A stretch of 64,000 nucleotides of DNA, taken from assembly GCF_963678635.1 (NCBI RefSeq), contig NC_087065.1, forward strand, positions 47,744,446 through 47,808,445. The letters run 5' to 3'. Source of the stretch: Symsagittifera roscoffensis (taxonomy: Eukaryota > Xenacoelomorpha > Acoela > Convolutidae). Of the stretch, positions 13,401-28,400 are shown piece by piece. Within the stretch, counting starts at the first letter, position 1. Each line of letters begins with the position of its first letter. The notes under the pieces were generated by a model, which worked only from the letters and a program-made list of their open reading frames with translations, made no database searches and was not told the origin of the DNA. Position numbers and translations under genes: made by a program.

Positions 13401-16400
13401 GAAGAAGAAGAAGAAGAATTAATTTCACTTAACAATCAGATACACTATTACATTAAACAAAAAGTATATTTTTTATCACATAATAAATGAAGGTATAATG
13501 AATTCAAAATTAACCGATGCGAAGCTGCACTTCGCAAACACAAGAGGAACGAAACAGCAAAAAGGATTACAGAAACACACCATATCAGAAATTACTCCTC
13601 CCAAGAGTTACTAGTCATGGCGTGGTGTTGTTTTCAACTAATGCATGTTACTGTTAGATACCAGGCAGCAAATAATGCGCTCTGATGAAAAACATAGCTA
13701 GATATGCTGTTTAATTACCTAATAACCTTTCACTAAATTGACCGACTTGAGTTGTAACTCGCCCATCTTGCGATGCAGAGAAGGAATAAATAAAAAACAA
13801 AATGTGGAATCAAATTGTACAGTAAGCTGATAAAGAAACAAACACTCATCCAGAACAAAAAAAAATCAAAATGATGAAAACCAAGTCATTCCAGATTTCC
13901 ACACAGAATCGAAGCTGCGCTTCGCAAACATGAGCAAGAAAACAACAAAAAGCAGCTATGAAAAGTGGATGCAAGCTTCGCCTTTAGAAAACTTTTACTT
14001 TCTTCTGTATTTGAACCTGCAATCTCGAAACTTGGAGTCTCACGTCCTTCCCTCTCAGCCACAAACGCTTTAACAACGACAAACATTAGCCACCAATAAA
14101 GCAGATAAAACATGTTTTGAAAACTCCGAAGCTACCGCAGATTGAGATTGCAGAAGAAGTGACACAAAATTAGCACTTTTCTTGCGAGTTAAAACATACG
14201 TTGAAAACAAAGTAGAGCCATACTAAAACACTACGCTCACAAGCTCGCTTGTTGAAAAAAAAGGATATCTAAAAGTATCACTACTTAAATGTAAGAACCA
14301 GCTGAACAGCCAGGATTATATGGTAAAAAATAAGAACAATCAATCAACATTTAGTACGATGTAAAAGATAATATTAATTTGTTGTCATATCAGAGATTAT
14401 TTAATAGACATTTGTAAATTAACATAATTCTGATATGCAGGGACGTCAAAGGCCCGATAGGCCTAGTCAGGTGATGTCTTAATTAAGCAGTGCAGTTTCT
14501 AAGAAGTACTAAGAAGATTCAACTGTAAAGTACTACCAGTTGTCCAAACCCTACAATCCCCCTCTATTATATCTTTATTATTTGTGATGTTTAAAAAACG
14601 AAAATCATGGAAAAATATGCATAATTGAATATATTTAGAATTGTTGACTGTTTTAAGGAAAAATTGATTAAATTGAATAGTTTTCTCATCCGTACACCTA
14701 TTCTTTTAAGACTTTTACCAGCGTAATTATCCGTTGGTATGGTTTTTTTTAAAACTCTTCTAGGTTTCAATATCTCAACCTCCAAGTCCACAATTGAATT
14801 TTTTAGGAATTCAGTTTCTAGACTCTTACGTAAAAGATTAACTAAAGTTTTGAAAACCATCTTGTGTGCAATTCTTTCACTGAGCACTATCTTGTGCGTT
14901 TCTTGAAAATATGTTACTGACTGGTATCTCCTTTTTTTCACTTCAAGTTTTTGTAGTGAAGTTTTATTAGCCTTGACGTACACTATAAAACCATATTGCA
15001 GTATTGGCTGAAGGCGACTGGATTAGGTTTTAATTAGTTGTGCTGTCGTTTGTACGTCACGTAATCGGTAGAAAAACTCACAAAAAATATTCATTTTCTG
15101 ACAAGAAAGTCAATGAAATTTGAAATCTACTTTTGCATCCATCTGAAAACCCAAATACTTAGTATAGAGGCCTTTTTAAAATCATCGATTCCTATTTTTA
15201 TTTGGTCTGTTCCTATGATTATTTTCCTAATAAAATTTATGTTTGTTGTTTTGTCCTGGTTCAGAGTTAGCTTAGTGATTTTCAGACAATATCCAATTTC
15301 TGATAAATCCTCATTGCATTGGTGTAAGTTTTGTTCTTTTTGTTTCACTGCTGTCTTCAATGAGTTTGTAATCGTTGGTAAATCATTTATCATTAAAATG
15401 AACAGTAGTGGCCCGAGGACTGATCCCTAATGCTCCACAGTGAATAGTTTTTAATTTCGACATTTCGGAGCCTTATTTGACTACTTTTGATCTATTTGTC
15501 AAATAAAACTTCAACAAGGCCTGTATGGGACCTCGCAGACCGCAGTTCTCAGCTTTTTGTAGAGGGTGAGATGAGAAATGCACCAAACGCTTTTTTGAGA
15601 TCTATGAAAATTGCATGTGTTACAATAGTGTTCAATTCCCAATAATTTCGGATATATTCGATGGAGTTTAACAAAGCATCTTATGTAGAAAAATTAGGTC
15701 TGAACCCAAATTGGTTTTTGGCCATGTTAATATGTTTATCTAAGAAATCAATAATGCGTTTATGGAGTAACTTTTCGATAATTTTGCTGAAAACTGGTAA
15801 GAAAGAGGTATTGGCTTATATTTATCAGGACCTTTTTTTGTTCCACTTTTATGAATTGGTATTACTTTGGCTACTTTCAGACAGACTGGAAAAACAATTT
15901 TCTTAACATTTACTTATTCATTTTGTAAGTTGTTTAATTATTGCCATTTCTATTTTTTTAGGACAGAAAAAGTTTAATCCAAAAAATCACAACTGTTTTT
16001 TGTAAAAAAGTTAAGGAAAATCTAGATTTCTTTTTCGCTGGTTTTCATGAAACTACTAAGAAATCGCTTCTGATGAATTTTGTTTGGATGATTTAACGTT
16101 CTCAGCCAATTGATGTATTAAACTAGCAAAAAATTGCTTAAAATTTTCCATTTCTCCTTTGCTTAGATTAACAGAATTTTTGCTTCTACCCGATAATTCT
16201 CTCAAAGTACTAAAAACAAGCTCTTAGGTTTTGTTTAGCGTCATTTTCAAGCCTGTTTTGATTAACTTGTTTCCCAATCTGGCATATCAAGTTTTGTAAT
16301 GCATTTCTAGGTTTTGCAATTTTCGCTTTATGATTGCCACTTCCTGAGCTTAGATAATTTGCATAATCTTTTCGTTTTTTGCTAGCCATATTTTTGACTT

Positions 16401-19400
16401 TATTATCTATCCAGTTTTTTTCCTATTGTCTCTAGTTTAAGATCGAACGAAATGGTTTATCTTTGTTGTAACTATCTGATGAAAGATTTGAAAATACTCA
16501 TTGCAACCTAAATTAGTGAAACAATTTCTTCGTCGTGCTTTTGTAATTCATGCAGAAATTTAAAAATATCTTTTTCGCAAATGTTCCTGTCTTCTAACGT
16601 GTTCGAAGCTTTGTATTCTTCTGCTTAAGAAATTTCATCAGGAGACTCACTTTCTTATTCTTTCAGGTACGTAATTACCGTTGAGTGGTCTGTTATCAAT
16701 GTATACGAAACTTGAACAAGTGTTAAAAAAATTTGAGTACGCCACATCTACGCAACTTTAGAAAGAAACTGTTTGTCAAGTTGATTCTAAATTGTTTTGA
16801 CATTTCAAATTAAAAGCAATTAGACAATCCTCGCATGCAATTTCTATTTGAGGTTTTAAAGATTGAAGATTCTGTCATGCACGGTGTGTTACTTAAGCCT
16901 GATGTGTTTGTGAAATACTAAAATTCATATCATATGAGGCTTATTAACCATATATCTGTTTCGAAATAACCTTTTGAAATTTATGTTCATTATCGCTTTC
17001 TAATTTCTATTATCACTCCGCTTTGACGATAAATTTTTTAATCAAAACAAGACATGAAGGAAAACAAGGTATATGGATATTTTTTCATTTCAAAATTTTA
17101 GGTCAATTTTTCCCCGCGGACATTGCAGTGAAGATAATTGCTCTTTATAAACATGGATCATAAATTTTCAACTTTGTTTTTTAGTAAAGTGAAAGTTGAA
17201 AAAAATCTGCGCTACCCTGCTGATATCGCAAGGTACTCTTACACATTTCATTAGTATACAAGACTCTTGAATTTTGATTTAATTTTTAATGATTTTCCAA
17301 AAACATTAATTTTTTCAAACAATGTCGAAAACTGATTATATGAAATTTGGAGACTTCGCAACTATCGCAAAATATCCAGCTTTCTTTTGGAAATTCTGAT
17401 TTTAAAGTTTTCACAAGGTCTCTTTCTATAATATTGCTGCATACTTTTTGATACGATAACACACATAGTTCATTCGGGCCACACCACGAATATCGAAAGG
17501 TACACAAACACTTTTGCTTTCATACGAAAAGTAATCAATTATATTAAGTAACTGTTTAGCTGAGCCAACTCGTTCATATCGCAGGATAACCCAGTGTGAA
17601 GATTTTTCGTTTTTTAAATTAGTCATAACTCCGCATTGATTTCTGCTTCGTACTGTGGTAATTTTTCATTTATTAAAAAATTTACCATTCCATTCTATTC
17701 TCCTTTTTTAAAGTTTCCAACGAGCTGAGAGACCAGTATCCTTTTTGTCGAAGTACAAAAACTTGACTATGAGTGATAGATATAAAAAATCAGTGCCAGT
17801 CCCGGGTAAAAAATGGCAGGCTTTAATTCGATCAGCTGAATAATCGATACCCTAGAAGAACCGCAATGTGTCACAAAGTACTAAATGATTTTAAATGTTC
17901 TGACTCTGAATGATTCTAAATTGTTTTGACATTTCAAATTAAAAGCAATTAGACAACTCTCGCATGCAATTTCTATTTGAGGTTTTAAAGATTGAAGATT
18001 CTGTCATGCACGGTGTGTTACTTCAGCCTGATGTGTTTGTGAAATAGTAAAATTCATATCAAATGAGGCTTATTAACCCTATATCTGTTTCAAAATAACC
18101 TTTTGAAATTGATGTTCATTATCGCTTTCTAATTTCTATTATCACTCATCTTTGACGATAACTTTTGAAATCAAGACAAGACATGAAGGAAAACAAGGTC
18201 TATGGATATTGTTTTTATTTCAAAATTTTAGGTCAATTTTTCCCTGCGGACATTGCAGTGAAGATAATTGCTCTTTATAAACATGGATCATAAGTTTTCA
18301 ACTTTGTTTTTTTAGTAAAGTGAAAAAATCTGCGCTACCCTGCTGATATCGCAAGGTACTCTTACACATTTAATTAGCATATAAGACTCTTGAATTTTGA
18401 TTTAAATTTTAGTGATTTTCCAAAAACATTAATTTTTTCAAACAATGTCGAAAACTGATTATATGAAATTTGGAGACTTCGCAACTATCGCAAAATATCC
18501 AGCTTTCTTTAGGAAATTCTGATTTTAAAGTTTTCACAAGGTCTCTTTCTATAATATTGCTGCATACTTTTTAATACGACAACACACATAGTTCATTCGG
18601 GCCACACCACGAATATCGCAAGGTACACAAACACTTTTGCTTTCATACGAAAAATAATCAATTATATTAAGTAACTGTTTAGCTGAGCCAACTGGTTCAT
18701 ATCGCAGGATAACCCAGTGTGAAGATTTTTCGTTTTTTAAATTAGTCATAACTCCGCTTTGATTTCTGCTTCGTACTGTGGTAATTTTTCATTTATTAAA
18801 AAATTTACCATTCCATTCTATTCTCCTTTTTTAAAGTTTCCAACGAGCTGAGAGACCAGTATCCTTTTTGTCGAAGTACAAAAACTTGACTATGACTGAT
18901 AGATATATAAAATCAGTGCCAGTCCCGGGTAAAATATGGCAGGCTTTAATTCGATCAGCTGAATAATCGATACCCTAGAAGAACCGCAATGTGTCACATA
19001 GTACTAAATGATTTTAAATGTTCTGACTCTAAATGATTCTAAATTGTTTTGACATTTCAAATTAAAAGCAATTAGACAATCCTCGCATGCAATTTCTATT
19101 TGAGGTTTTAAAGATTGAAGATTCTGTCATGCACGGTGTGTTACTTAAGCCTGATGTGTTTGTGAAATAGTAAAATTCATATCAAATGAGGCTTATTAAC
19201 CCTATATCTGTTTCAAAATAACCTTTTGAAATTCATGTTCATTATCGCTTTCTAATTTCTATTATCACTCCTCTTTGACGATAACTTTTTGAAATCAAAA
19301 CAAGACATGAAGGAAAACAAGGTCTATGGATAATTTTTTCATTTCAAAATTTTAGGTCAATTTTTCCCCGCGGACATTGCAGTGAAGATAATTGCTCTTT

Positions 19401-22400
19401 ATAAACATGGATCATAAATTTTCAACTTTGTTTTTAGTAAAGTGAAAAATGAAAAAATCTGCGCTACCCTGCTGATATCGCAAGGTACTCTTACACATTT
19501 CATTAGCATACAAGACTCTTGAATTTTGATTTAAATTTTAGTGGTTTTCCAAGAACATTAATTTTTTCAAACAATGTCGAAAACTGATTATATGAAATTT
19601 GGAGACTTCGCAACTATCGCAAAATTTCCAGATTTCTTTTTAGGAAAATGTGATTTTTAAGTTTTCAAAAGGTCTCTTTCTATAATACTGCTGCATACTT
19701 TTTGATACGACAACACATAGTTCATTCGGGCCACACCACGAATATCGCAAGGTACACAAACACTTTTGCTTTCATACGAAAAATAATCAATTATATTAAT
19801 TAACTGCTTAGCTGAGCCAACTCGTTCATATCGCAGGATAACCCAGTGTGTGAAGATTTTTCATTTTTAAATTAGTCATAACTCCGCTTTGATTTCTGCT
19901 TCGTACTGTGGTAATTTTTCATTTATAAAAAAATTTACCATTCCATTCTATTCTCCTTTTTTAAAGTTTCCAACGAGCTGAGAGACCAGTATCCTTTTTG
20001 TCGAAGTACAAAAACTTGACTATGACTGATAGATATAAAACATCAGTGCCAGTCCCGGGTAAAATATGGCAGGCTTTAATTCCATCAGCTGAATAATCGA
20101 TACCCTTGAAGAACCGCAATGTGTCACATAGTACATTTTGACTCTTATATGCGTCAAAGGGGATTGCAGATCACTAGGCAGTCTTTTCGGCTATATCAGT
20201 CCTGTGCCTGTAATCACTCATTCATTTTTTTTTGCACCCGTTCCAAATTTTCCTTTGCTAATTTCACTTTCCGATTTCGCTTCCTTTACTTAATATTCAA
20301 TGTTTTCCATTTATGATTTCAATTAGCTCACCTCTGATCCCTCTGAACAAACTTACTTTACCGCTAGTAGGTGTTGACTCAGCTCCGAGTATTGTTCCAT
20401 GATGTCAAATATAATTTCTGATAAGAAAAAATAAGAATCAAATGCTTTTTTAAGTTTTGTTCCAACTCTTTTTCTAAAAATTTTTGCGGTTTTCAATCGT
20501 AAACATTAAATTTCTCTCGGATATGTAAGTCAGTTCATAAGCTCATTAGCTTGGTAAATCAAGATATTTCTTCTAAGCTAGCCGAACAAAAAAACTGTAA
20601 GTCTTTAACTTCTGAAACTTTGATTTGAAATATAAATTTTCTCGGCTTTCTGTTTCAATATGAGAATTACAATGAATGATACGCAAAGAAAAAGAATCTC
20701 AAAAAACGAACGTTCAAAGCGCGAAATAATTAACCGACCATTCTCTTTGCGGTCATTGCTGTCTAGCAAAATATTCTAGATGAAACAGTTACAGCAAATA
20801 AACTATGGAAAGGATATTTTAAAAAAGATTGTCATACCAATTTAAATATGCAATTCATTTTTTTCTGATTATGGAAACAGCGACAAAACTCATACATCGG
20901 AATGCAAGCTTCGTAGATCGAAATGAACTGAGTCGAACAAAACATATTTTAAAATTTTATTGAGCATCCAAAAAATTTTGGCAAAATAGTCAACATCCAT
21001 TCACACGAATAAAGTTTTAGCAGTCGTAAGCTGTGATGGAGGCTAAGAACTCAACAATGCCACAACTGAAAGCATAGCATGAACGCAACTTGAACAAAAA
21101 ATTCGATTGATTACAATATAAGCTACAAATATCAATTATGTACCAGTATATCAGAATAAAACCAGGTACGCAAAACACCCTCAAGCATTGAAGATAAACA
21201 TTACATGGAAAGATATTACGAATTTTCATTACGTCGGAACTGATGTTGAACAGAAATTTCAATAAGACAGAAACCGTTTTAATGAATTAAGGATTTCATT
21301 TGATTTAAGTCAAAACGAGTGAGACAATTCGGCCAAAGACTATTCAGACAGTTAAAAAGTTTTAAAACTTGCACACAAAAACTTTTCACATGCAGCAAAA
21401 CATCAAAGCTTTCATTAGACAACTTATAATTAAATCCTTTCAATTGCACATAAAACAAATGAAAAAAATAACAGAACCAAAAGTACCTAAACATAATAAA
21501 ACTTTATGCAACTCATTATGTTTCCAATTTTAGAATAGTAGCTAAGGAAAAATCGAACTCAACAAAAACTGCACAAAACTTAAAAAATAACCAATTTACA
21601 CGAAAGTAGACCCGATATTGGGAATTTTACAGGCGGTCAAAAAGGATATCAGTTAAAGGGTTGACCACGCATACCACGTACTGGGCACACAGTTACGGTG
21701 ATATTCTTATCATGCCTTAGGCGGGGGAGGGTGCAACCGCCTATCAGGTAATTTGGTTGAAACTAATTTGAAACTAAAACTCCTTTAAAAGATAATTAAT
21801 TGCGATTAAAATTTTGTCCAACCAGAAACCAGTACCGCGTTTAACGCCTACTTTTTGCAGTTAGATGGTCCATTCACACAATTAACATTGATTAAGTTTC
21901 ATTAGTAACTAGCTTGAACAACTGGTTGTTTAGTATCTGAATCAATCTCATTCATTCACCTTTAGCAAATTTTGACGTAAAACGGAATACGTATTATCCG
22001 AACGCGGAAAAAAAGCATCTATGTCTTGATGGTTATAGATACCGTGAAAAACCAACTTCAGAACGGTCTCAATAAATGGCAATGTACATCTGGAAACTGC
22101 AGAGCAGAAGGTTATTTGGACGAACAGTAAGAATTCACTTTAAAAACCGAGCACGCTCATTGACCGAGCCCCTCAAAACTTCAAACTAAGAAATTTCCTA
22201 GCGAAATTTCAGAAAAAGCCGCAAACACTGGTAACGCTCCCCGCCAGATTGTCTTCAAAGCCCAAATTGACCTGCCTCTTTATGCAGCGCCGACAATACC
22301 GAGTTACTCAGCATCTCTTCGGAGTATAAAACAAATCAGGCAGCAAGCCTTAGAAACAATGCCAAAAGAGAAACAATTCCTTAGTAACAATACCTTTAGA

Positions 22401-25400
22401 GCATTGACGAAATTCCTGAACCTTTCAAACTCCCACACAGCGGTGATACAGTCCTATATTTTGATACTGGTTAGTCGTACAGTCGAATTTTAGTTTTTGT
22501 AACATTACCTGCGCTCGATTTGCTCTCTCAGTCAGAAATCTGTCCTTGCGATGGAAAGTTTTCAGTGCCACCAGATGTCGTCTACCAAGTTTATACTATT
22601 CATAGTGTAATCAAAAACGCAGTTATACCCTTGGTGTATACACTGCTGCCCAACAAGACTCAAACTTTTTGGCTGCTTAGAGCAATTTGGAAAAAATGTA
22701 GTCATTGATTTTGAAGCCGCTGTTCGAAACGCCATAAGGAAAATGCAGCCTGATACAGAAATTCAATTCTGTTTCTTCCACCTGGGCCAGCTAGTATGGC
22801 GCAATGTACAAAAGCTGGGATATACGCGCAAGTACATGGACGATGATGAGTTTCGACTGAATGTCAAAAAATGATTTACTTGGCATTCGTTCCCGTTGAC
22901 GACGTTATTTTCGCTTTTGAGGCGCTCCGAAAAGAGGATCCCTCAGAGGAATTTCAGAGTCTATCGGACTATTTTGAAGACACCTATATTGGTGCCTGTA
23001 GACAGAATAGACGCGTCAAACCAAAATTTGACATTGCCGATTGGAACGTTTTTAATCGGGTGCTCAGCGGAGAACCTCGTACGAACAATACATTGGAGGC
23101 ATGGATGGCAGCTTCAAAAAATTCGTATCCACAAAGCACCCAGCCCTCCCCAAATTGATCCTAAGTTTCAAAGATGAGCAAAAGAACGCCGAAATTAATG
23201 AGGAGAGACTGATGTCCGGTGCTATTATCAAGAAACCGAGACCCAAGTATTCAATCGCAAATGAGAAACTTGTTCAGAACGGAAAAAACTACAATCGAGA
23301 CCATATACAGAAGTATTTAAAATTTTGTACCTTCAATGTACATATATCCTAAAACTTTATGCACAGCGAGTTTGTTTTGATCTTTGAAATTTCTTATTTG
23401 ATGTTTTGCATTTCTTTGTTAAAGTGTTGAAAGCCTTCTGACTCTAATCAAATTAGAAAAGTTTTAATTTTTCCTTGTATCAAGTCTCTTTAATCTAAAT
23501 AGGCCGAATTGTCTTTGGCTGAATTGTCTAAGTTTTTTTGGCTGAAGTGTCTGTATATCAAATCGGCTGAACTTTCTGTGGCTGAATTGTCTCTGCGCCT
23601 CACAATATATATACATTTCATTGCGTAGGCATAACTACACATAAAATCTTCTATCAAAAATTAAACGAACAGCCTGTCAAACACCAGAAACAAAAAAAAT
23701 CCACAAAAGACTAATTTTCATGCTCAATTTTTATAAATATTTCAAAGTTTGTCAAAAAAAAACAGAGCGAAAGCTAAGCCGACGTGAATTGAGAGGAAAG
23801 ACCAGTAAGCCGAAAAAATTTAAATTGCAGATTGTTTTTTCGATTATTTATTTTCAAATAAAATTCTAATTCAAATCATTCAAGATTTCAGACTCCGTTT
23901 GCTGCTGGAAGTCTCGTAAATGCATAAAATTGAAAAAATATATTTTAAATATTTACCAGCTCCAATTAGTGACAAGCTCCGTGCATTTTCAAATTTATTC
24001 ACTTAAATTGTCCCCACTTTGGAATGATCACATAACAGGAATGAGGGGGTTGAGAAATTAGACGGAGGCACCTAAAAGGAAATTAGACGATTTTGCAATA
24101 CTGCAATTCTGAGAAAATGGACGAAAGTGAGAGAGATTTAAAATGTTTGCAAACAATTGCGTGAGAAAAATAAAATTTTATTGGCCAAAACTTTTACATG
24201 TCAATCATGCATAATTTATTCAATTTAAAACTCTCCAGTAATATTCGGATTTGACAATTTATGTTCATTTAAACTAATTGTTTTGATAGGTATTGTCATT
24301 TTTTATGTTCTTTTTGTATTTGTGAAACTTGACTCTTAAGAAAAAATTTAATTGGCCCTTTCCTTTTCATAGCAGTGACGTCTAAAATGCCAGATCTGTA
24401 AAAAACAATTCGTCTAATTTCGTTTTTGTAGCATGCGTCTAATTTGCTCATCGTCTAATTTCTTAGGCCACAGGAATGATTGTATTAAATGATCATATGA
24501 AACTTCGCTCACAAGCTCGCTGTGTTATTAACTATAAATGCTTGAGTGTAATAAAAAGAGCTAGGGCAGCTTATGACGGCAGCAGAATTTCGCTCAATAT
24601 AGAAGAAATAAATACTTACTCGATAAAATATATTGCACCTTCTTTGGTTATTGCTTGTTCCCAACCATTTGGAAGATCTAAAACATAGCCATTAGAAAGT
24701 TGGAAAATTGTCAATCAATGTTCTTTTTAAACTTTCACATTTCGGAAAAAAAATACATCACTTGAAGTTCTTTGATTTTCAGAAACCTTTTATGAAAGAC
24801 CCTTCATTATATAAAACAAACCCAAAAGGAGAAACCGGAATCAATAGGTATTTTTTATTCTGCTGGAATTCTGAAATATGAAGTCCACTTTCGAAACTAA
24901 GTCATTCACGATTTCGTAATTGAAGACCGTTATTTGCTTTTCTCTTAACAAATAGAACTTTTCTTTTAACTAAACCAAAAAGACAAATATGCAATTCCTT
25001 AAAATACAATTTCGAGCCTATTTTACTAACCTCTTCTAGGGAAGAAACCCGTCCCCATTGGCTGTCTTGTGACAGGGTGTATCCACGAAGTGTATCGATC
25101 TCTCTCACTGAAAACAGGAAACGAATAAATGAGTGGCAAGACATTGAATTAATTTAGATTCATCATAACACGTAAAAGCACAAATTTCAATATTAGCAAA
25201 ACTTCCTACGTTTTAATGATCAGCAAGGAAAATGAGAACACTGATTCTGTTTTTCTGAAATCAAATTAAAAGAAATTTATATAAGCAAAGAAAAAACTTA
25301 CTATGAGTAGAACACTCGGCCATCTAAAACACAAAAGAGGTTTACCAAATCTTAGCAGAATCGAACGAATTTGAACTGCTGTAAATCGACAAAATGGCAA

Positions 25401-28400
25401 GAAAAAAGACTTTCTCAAAGCGTGAAATTGTCATTCGATAGGAAGAGTTTCAACTTGAAATTCCAAACAAACTAGTGGTATTCGAATTGTCAAATTTGTT
25501 TTTCATTAACTTAAAAACTAACATTAACTTCAGTGATGTCCATTTAAAAAAAAACAATTTAAATTGATTCAAATTTTTATTTCAATTTCAATTTCTTTAA
25601 ATGTGAAATCATGAGCCCACTCAATTTAAATGAAAGATTTTAATTTAAATCGAGAAATTTAAATTGATAAAATTTAAATTGCTCCGGCGGTATTCGATCC
25701 GACGCACGCCAAAGTACAGAGTTTACTCATGATAATTAATTTCACAGTTTAGCGGAACTGACACAACACAGCAAACAGACAGTTGTAAAAGAGTTAATGA
25801 ACGCAAGTAAACAGAAAAAACATACTGACTGGTTTTTTGAACTCAACTTTCGAACTTAGAATGAAAAAATAGATCGCCTTAAAGCTGGCACAGATGGCCA
25901 AAGCTTGTAACTGTTTCATACACCTGAGCCGGTCGTTATTACGCCTTGCTACAAAACTTCACGCTCACAAAATGAAACTAAGCAAACTGTAGACTGTGGA
26001 GGAGATTGCTGAGAAAGTTATAGTTATCTATCCTCTTTCTACCATTTTCCAAAGCATATCACTTTCTACTTCACACTTTAGATTAATTCTAATCGGGAAT
26101 CTGTAAACTTAACGTAAGCCAAGTAAATATTACTACTCCATACGTTAAGTATCACAAACTGATGAGCCGTCATCTTCAACTATCGCTTTTGAATTCACCA
26201 AGAAGCCACTAAGCTTCTTCGACATTAATTTTAGATTCAGCATGCAATATGCATTTCCTAGTTGAACGTTCATCTATCAAACGATGTAGAAAGTAGAACA
26301 CGATAACAAGGAAACAACCTGAAAGGGTCCCATACCAATTCAGCTTAAATTTGTCCTCTTGATAACATGTAGAAACACCATCGAAGCAACTGCAGACCAT
26401 TTCGCATATATTAGCCGCCTATTGCTTGTACAAGATACAGCGCAGTTTAAAGAGACTTGCATCTAGAGCACAAGTGGCTTTGAATAAAATATTATCAGAC
26501 ATCAGTTATAATAATTATAAATGGTATACAGCATGCATGGTTTAGTGTAGTAGATACGGGTTTATTTTTAAAGATTATGGCTCACAAAAGATCAACGGCC
26601 ATGAAAACAGGAAATTTACGGACAAAGGAAGAGTGATTACTTCCTTTCACAGAGAGAAAAGTAATTCTTCACGTAACTTGAGATCCGTGCGACACAGGCA
26701 ACAGAAGATTGGAAATGTGTCAATCAAAGCATGAAAAAATAATAGATCCAAACGTAGGCAATTTCATGGTTTACACAAAAGCTAGAAAACAAACATAGCA
26801 AAGAGACAGTTGAAAAAGGTTCAGCATTTTCAAAGACAAAATATAGCCTTTAAGCTTGAATTTCAAGAATCTTTCAACTAACCTAGTTTGGAAAAACTCT
26901 AGGAATTTCAAGAACAATTTTTAATACACACTTTTTTGATACAATGAAGCAAAATTGAGAAAACTGGATCAAAAGTTAACTTTGCATTCCGCTTGGAAAT
27001 TGTTTTTGGAATTTTTCAATGAAGTTTTTGACTTTTTTAGCGCCATTTAAGCTTTCATATCTCGGAAAAACTGCTAAAAAACAGACTGAAGAAAAATTTA
27101 AATTTCTAAAGGAAACTTTAAATAGTTTCGGAAAAAATTCAAACTGAGATGCCAACAATTTTTATAACTTTCTTAAACAGTTTATATAAATTTTAATTTT
27201 TATTTTTTTAAAGCAAACAGACAGTTGTAAAAGAGTTAAGGAACGCAAATAAACAGAAAAAAGATACTGACTGGTTTTTTGAAAAAAATCAACTTTCGAT
27301 CTTCGAAGAAAAAAATAGATCGCCTTAAAGCTGGCATAGATGGCCAAAGCTCGTAACTGTTTTATACACCTGAACCGGTCGTTATTACGCCTTGCTACAA
27401 AACTTCACGTTCACAAAATGAAACTAAGCAAACTGGCCACAGAAGACTGGAAATATGTCAATCAAAGCATGAAAAAATAATAGATCCAAACGTAGGCAAT
27501 TTCATGGTTTACACAAAAGCTAGAAAAAAAACGTAGCAAAGAGACAGTTGAAAAAGGTTCAGCATTTTCAAAGACAAAATATAGCCTTTAAGCTTGAATT
27601 TCAAGAACCTTTCAACTAACCTAGTTTGGAAAAACTCGATGAATTTCAAGAACAATTTTTAATACACACTTTTCTGATACAAGGAAGCAAAATTGAGAAA
27701 ACTGGATCAAAAGTTAACTTTTCATTCCGCTTGGAAATTGTTTTTGGAAATTGTCAATGAAGCTTTTGGCTTTTTTAGCGCCATTTAAGCTTTCTTATCT
27801 CGGAAAAACTGCTAAAAAACAGACTGAAGAAAAATTTAAATTTCTAAAGGAAACTTTAAATAGTTTCGGAAAAAATTCAAACTGAGATGCCAACAATTTT
27901 TATAACTTTCTTAAACAATTTATATAAATTTTAATTTTTATTTTTTTTAAAGCAAACAGACAGTTTTAAAAGAGTTAAGGAACGCAAATAAACAGAAAAA
28001 AGATACTGACTGGTTTTTTGAAAAAAATCAACTTTCGATCTTCGAAGAAAAAAATAGATCGCCTTAAAGCTGGCATAGATGGCCAAAGCTCGTAACTGTT
28101 TTATACACCTGAACCGGTTGTTATTACGCCTTGCTACAAAACTTCACGTTCACAAAATGAAACTAAGCAAACTGGCCACAGAAGACTGGAAATATGTCAA
28201 TCAAAGCATGAAAAAATAATAGATCCAAACGTAGGCAATTTCATGGTTTACACAAAAGCTAGAAAACAAACGTAGCAAAGAGACAGTTGAAAAAGGTTCA
28301 GCATTTTCAAAGACAAAATATAGCCTTTAAACTTGAATTTCAAGAATCTTTCAACTAACCTAGTTTGGAAAAACTCTATGAATTTCAAGAACAATTTTTA

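Noticed and set aside
14135-14252. Helitron 3' end because of a terminal hairpin
   Set aside because: No CTRR end follows the hairpins and no TC start was found; the tRNA-like centre fits a SINE-type element better.
15113-15906. Plus-strand frames of 105 and 81 codons
   Set aside because: Antisense to the decayed minus-strand reverse transcriptase, which has recognisable motifs.
23064-23246. 60-codon minus-strand frame
   Set aside because: Shadow of the plus-strand transposase relic.
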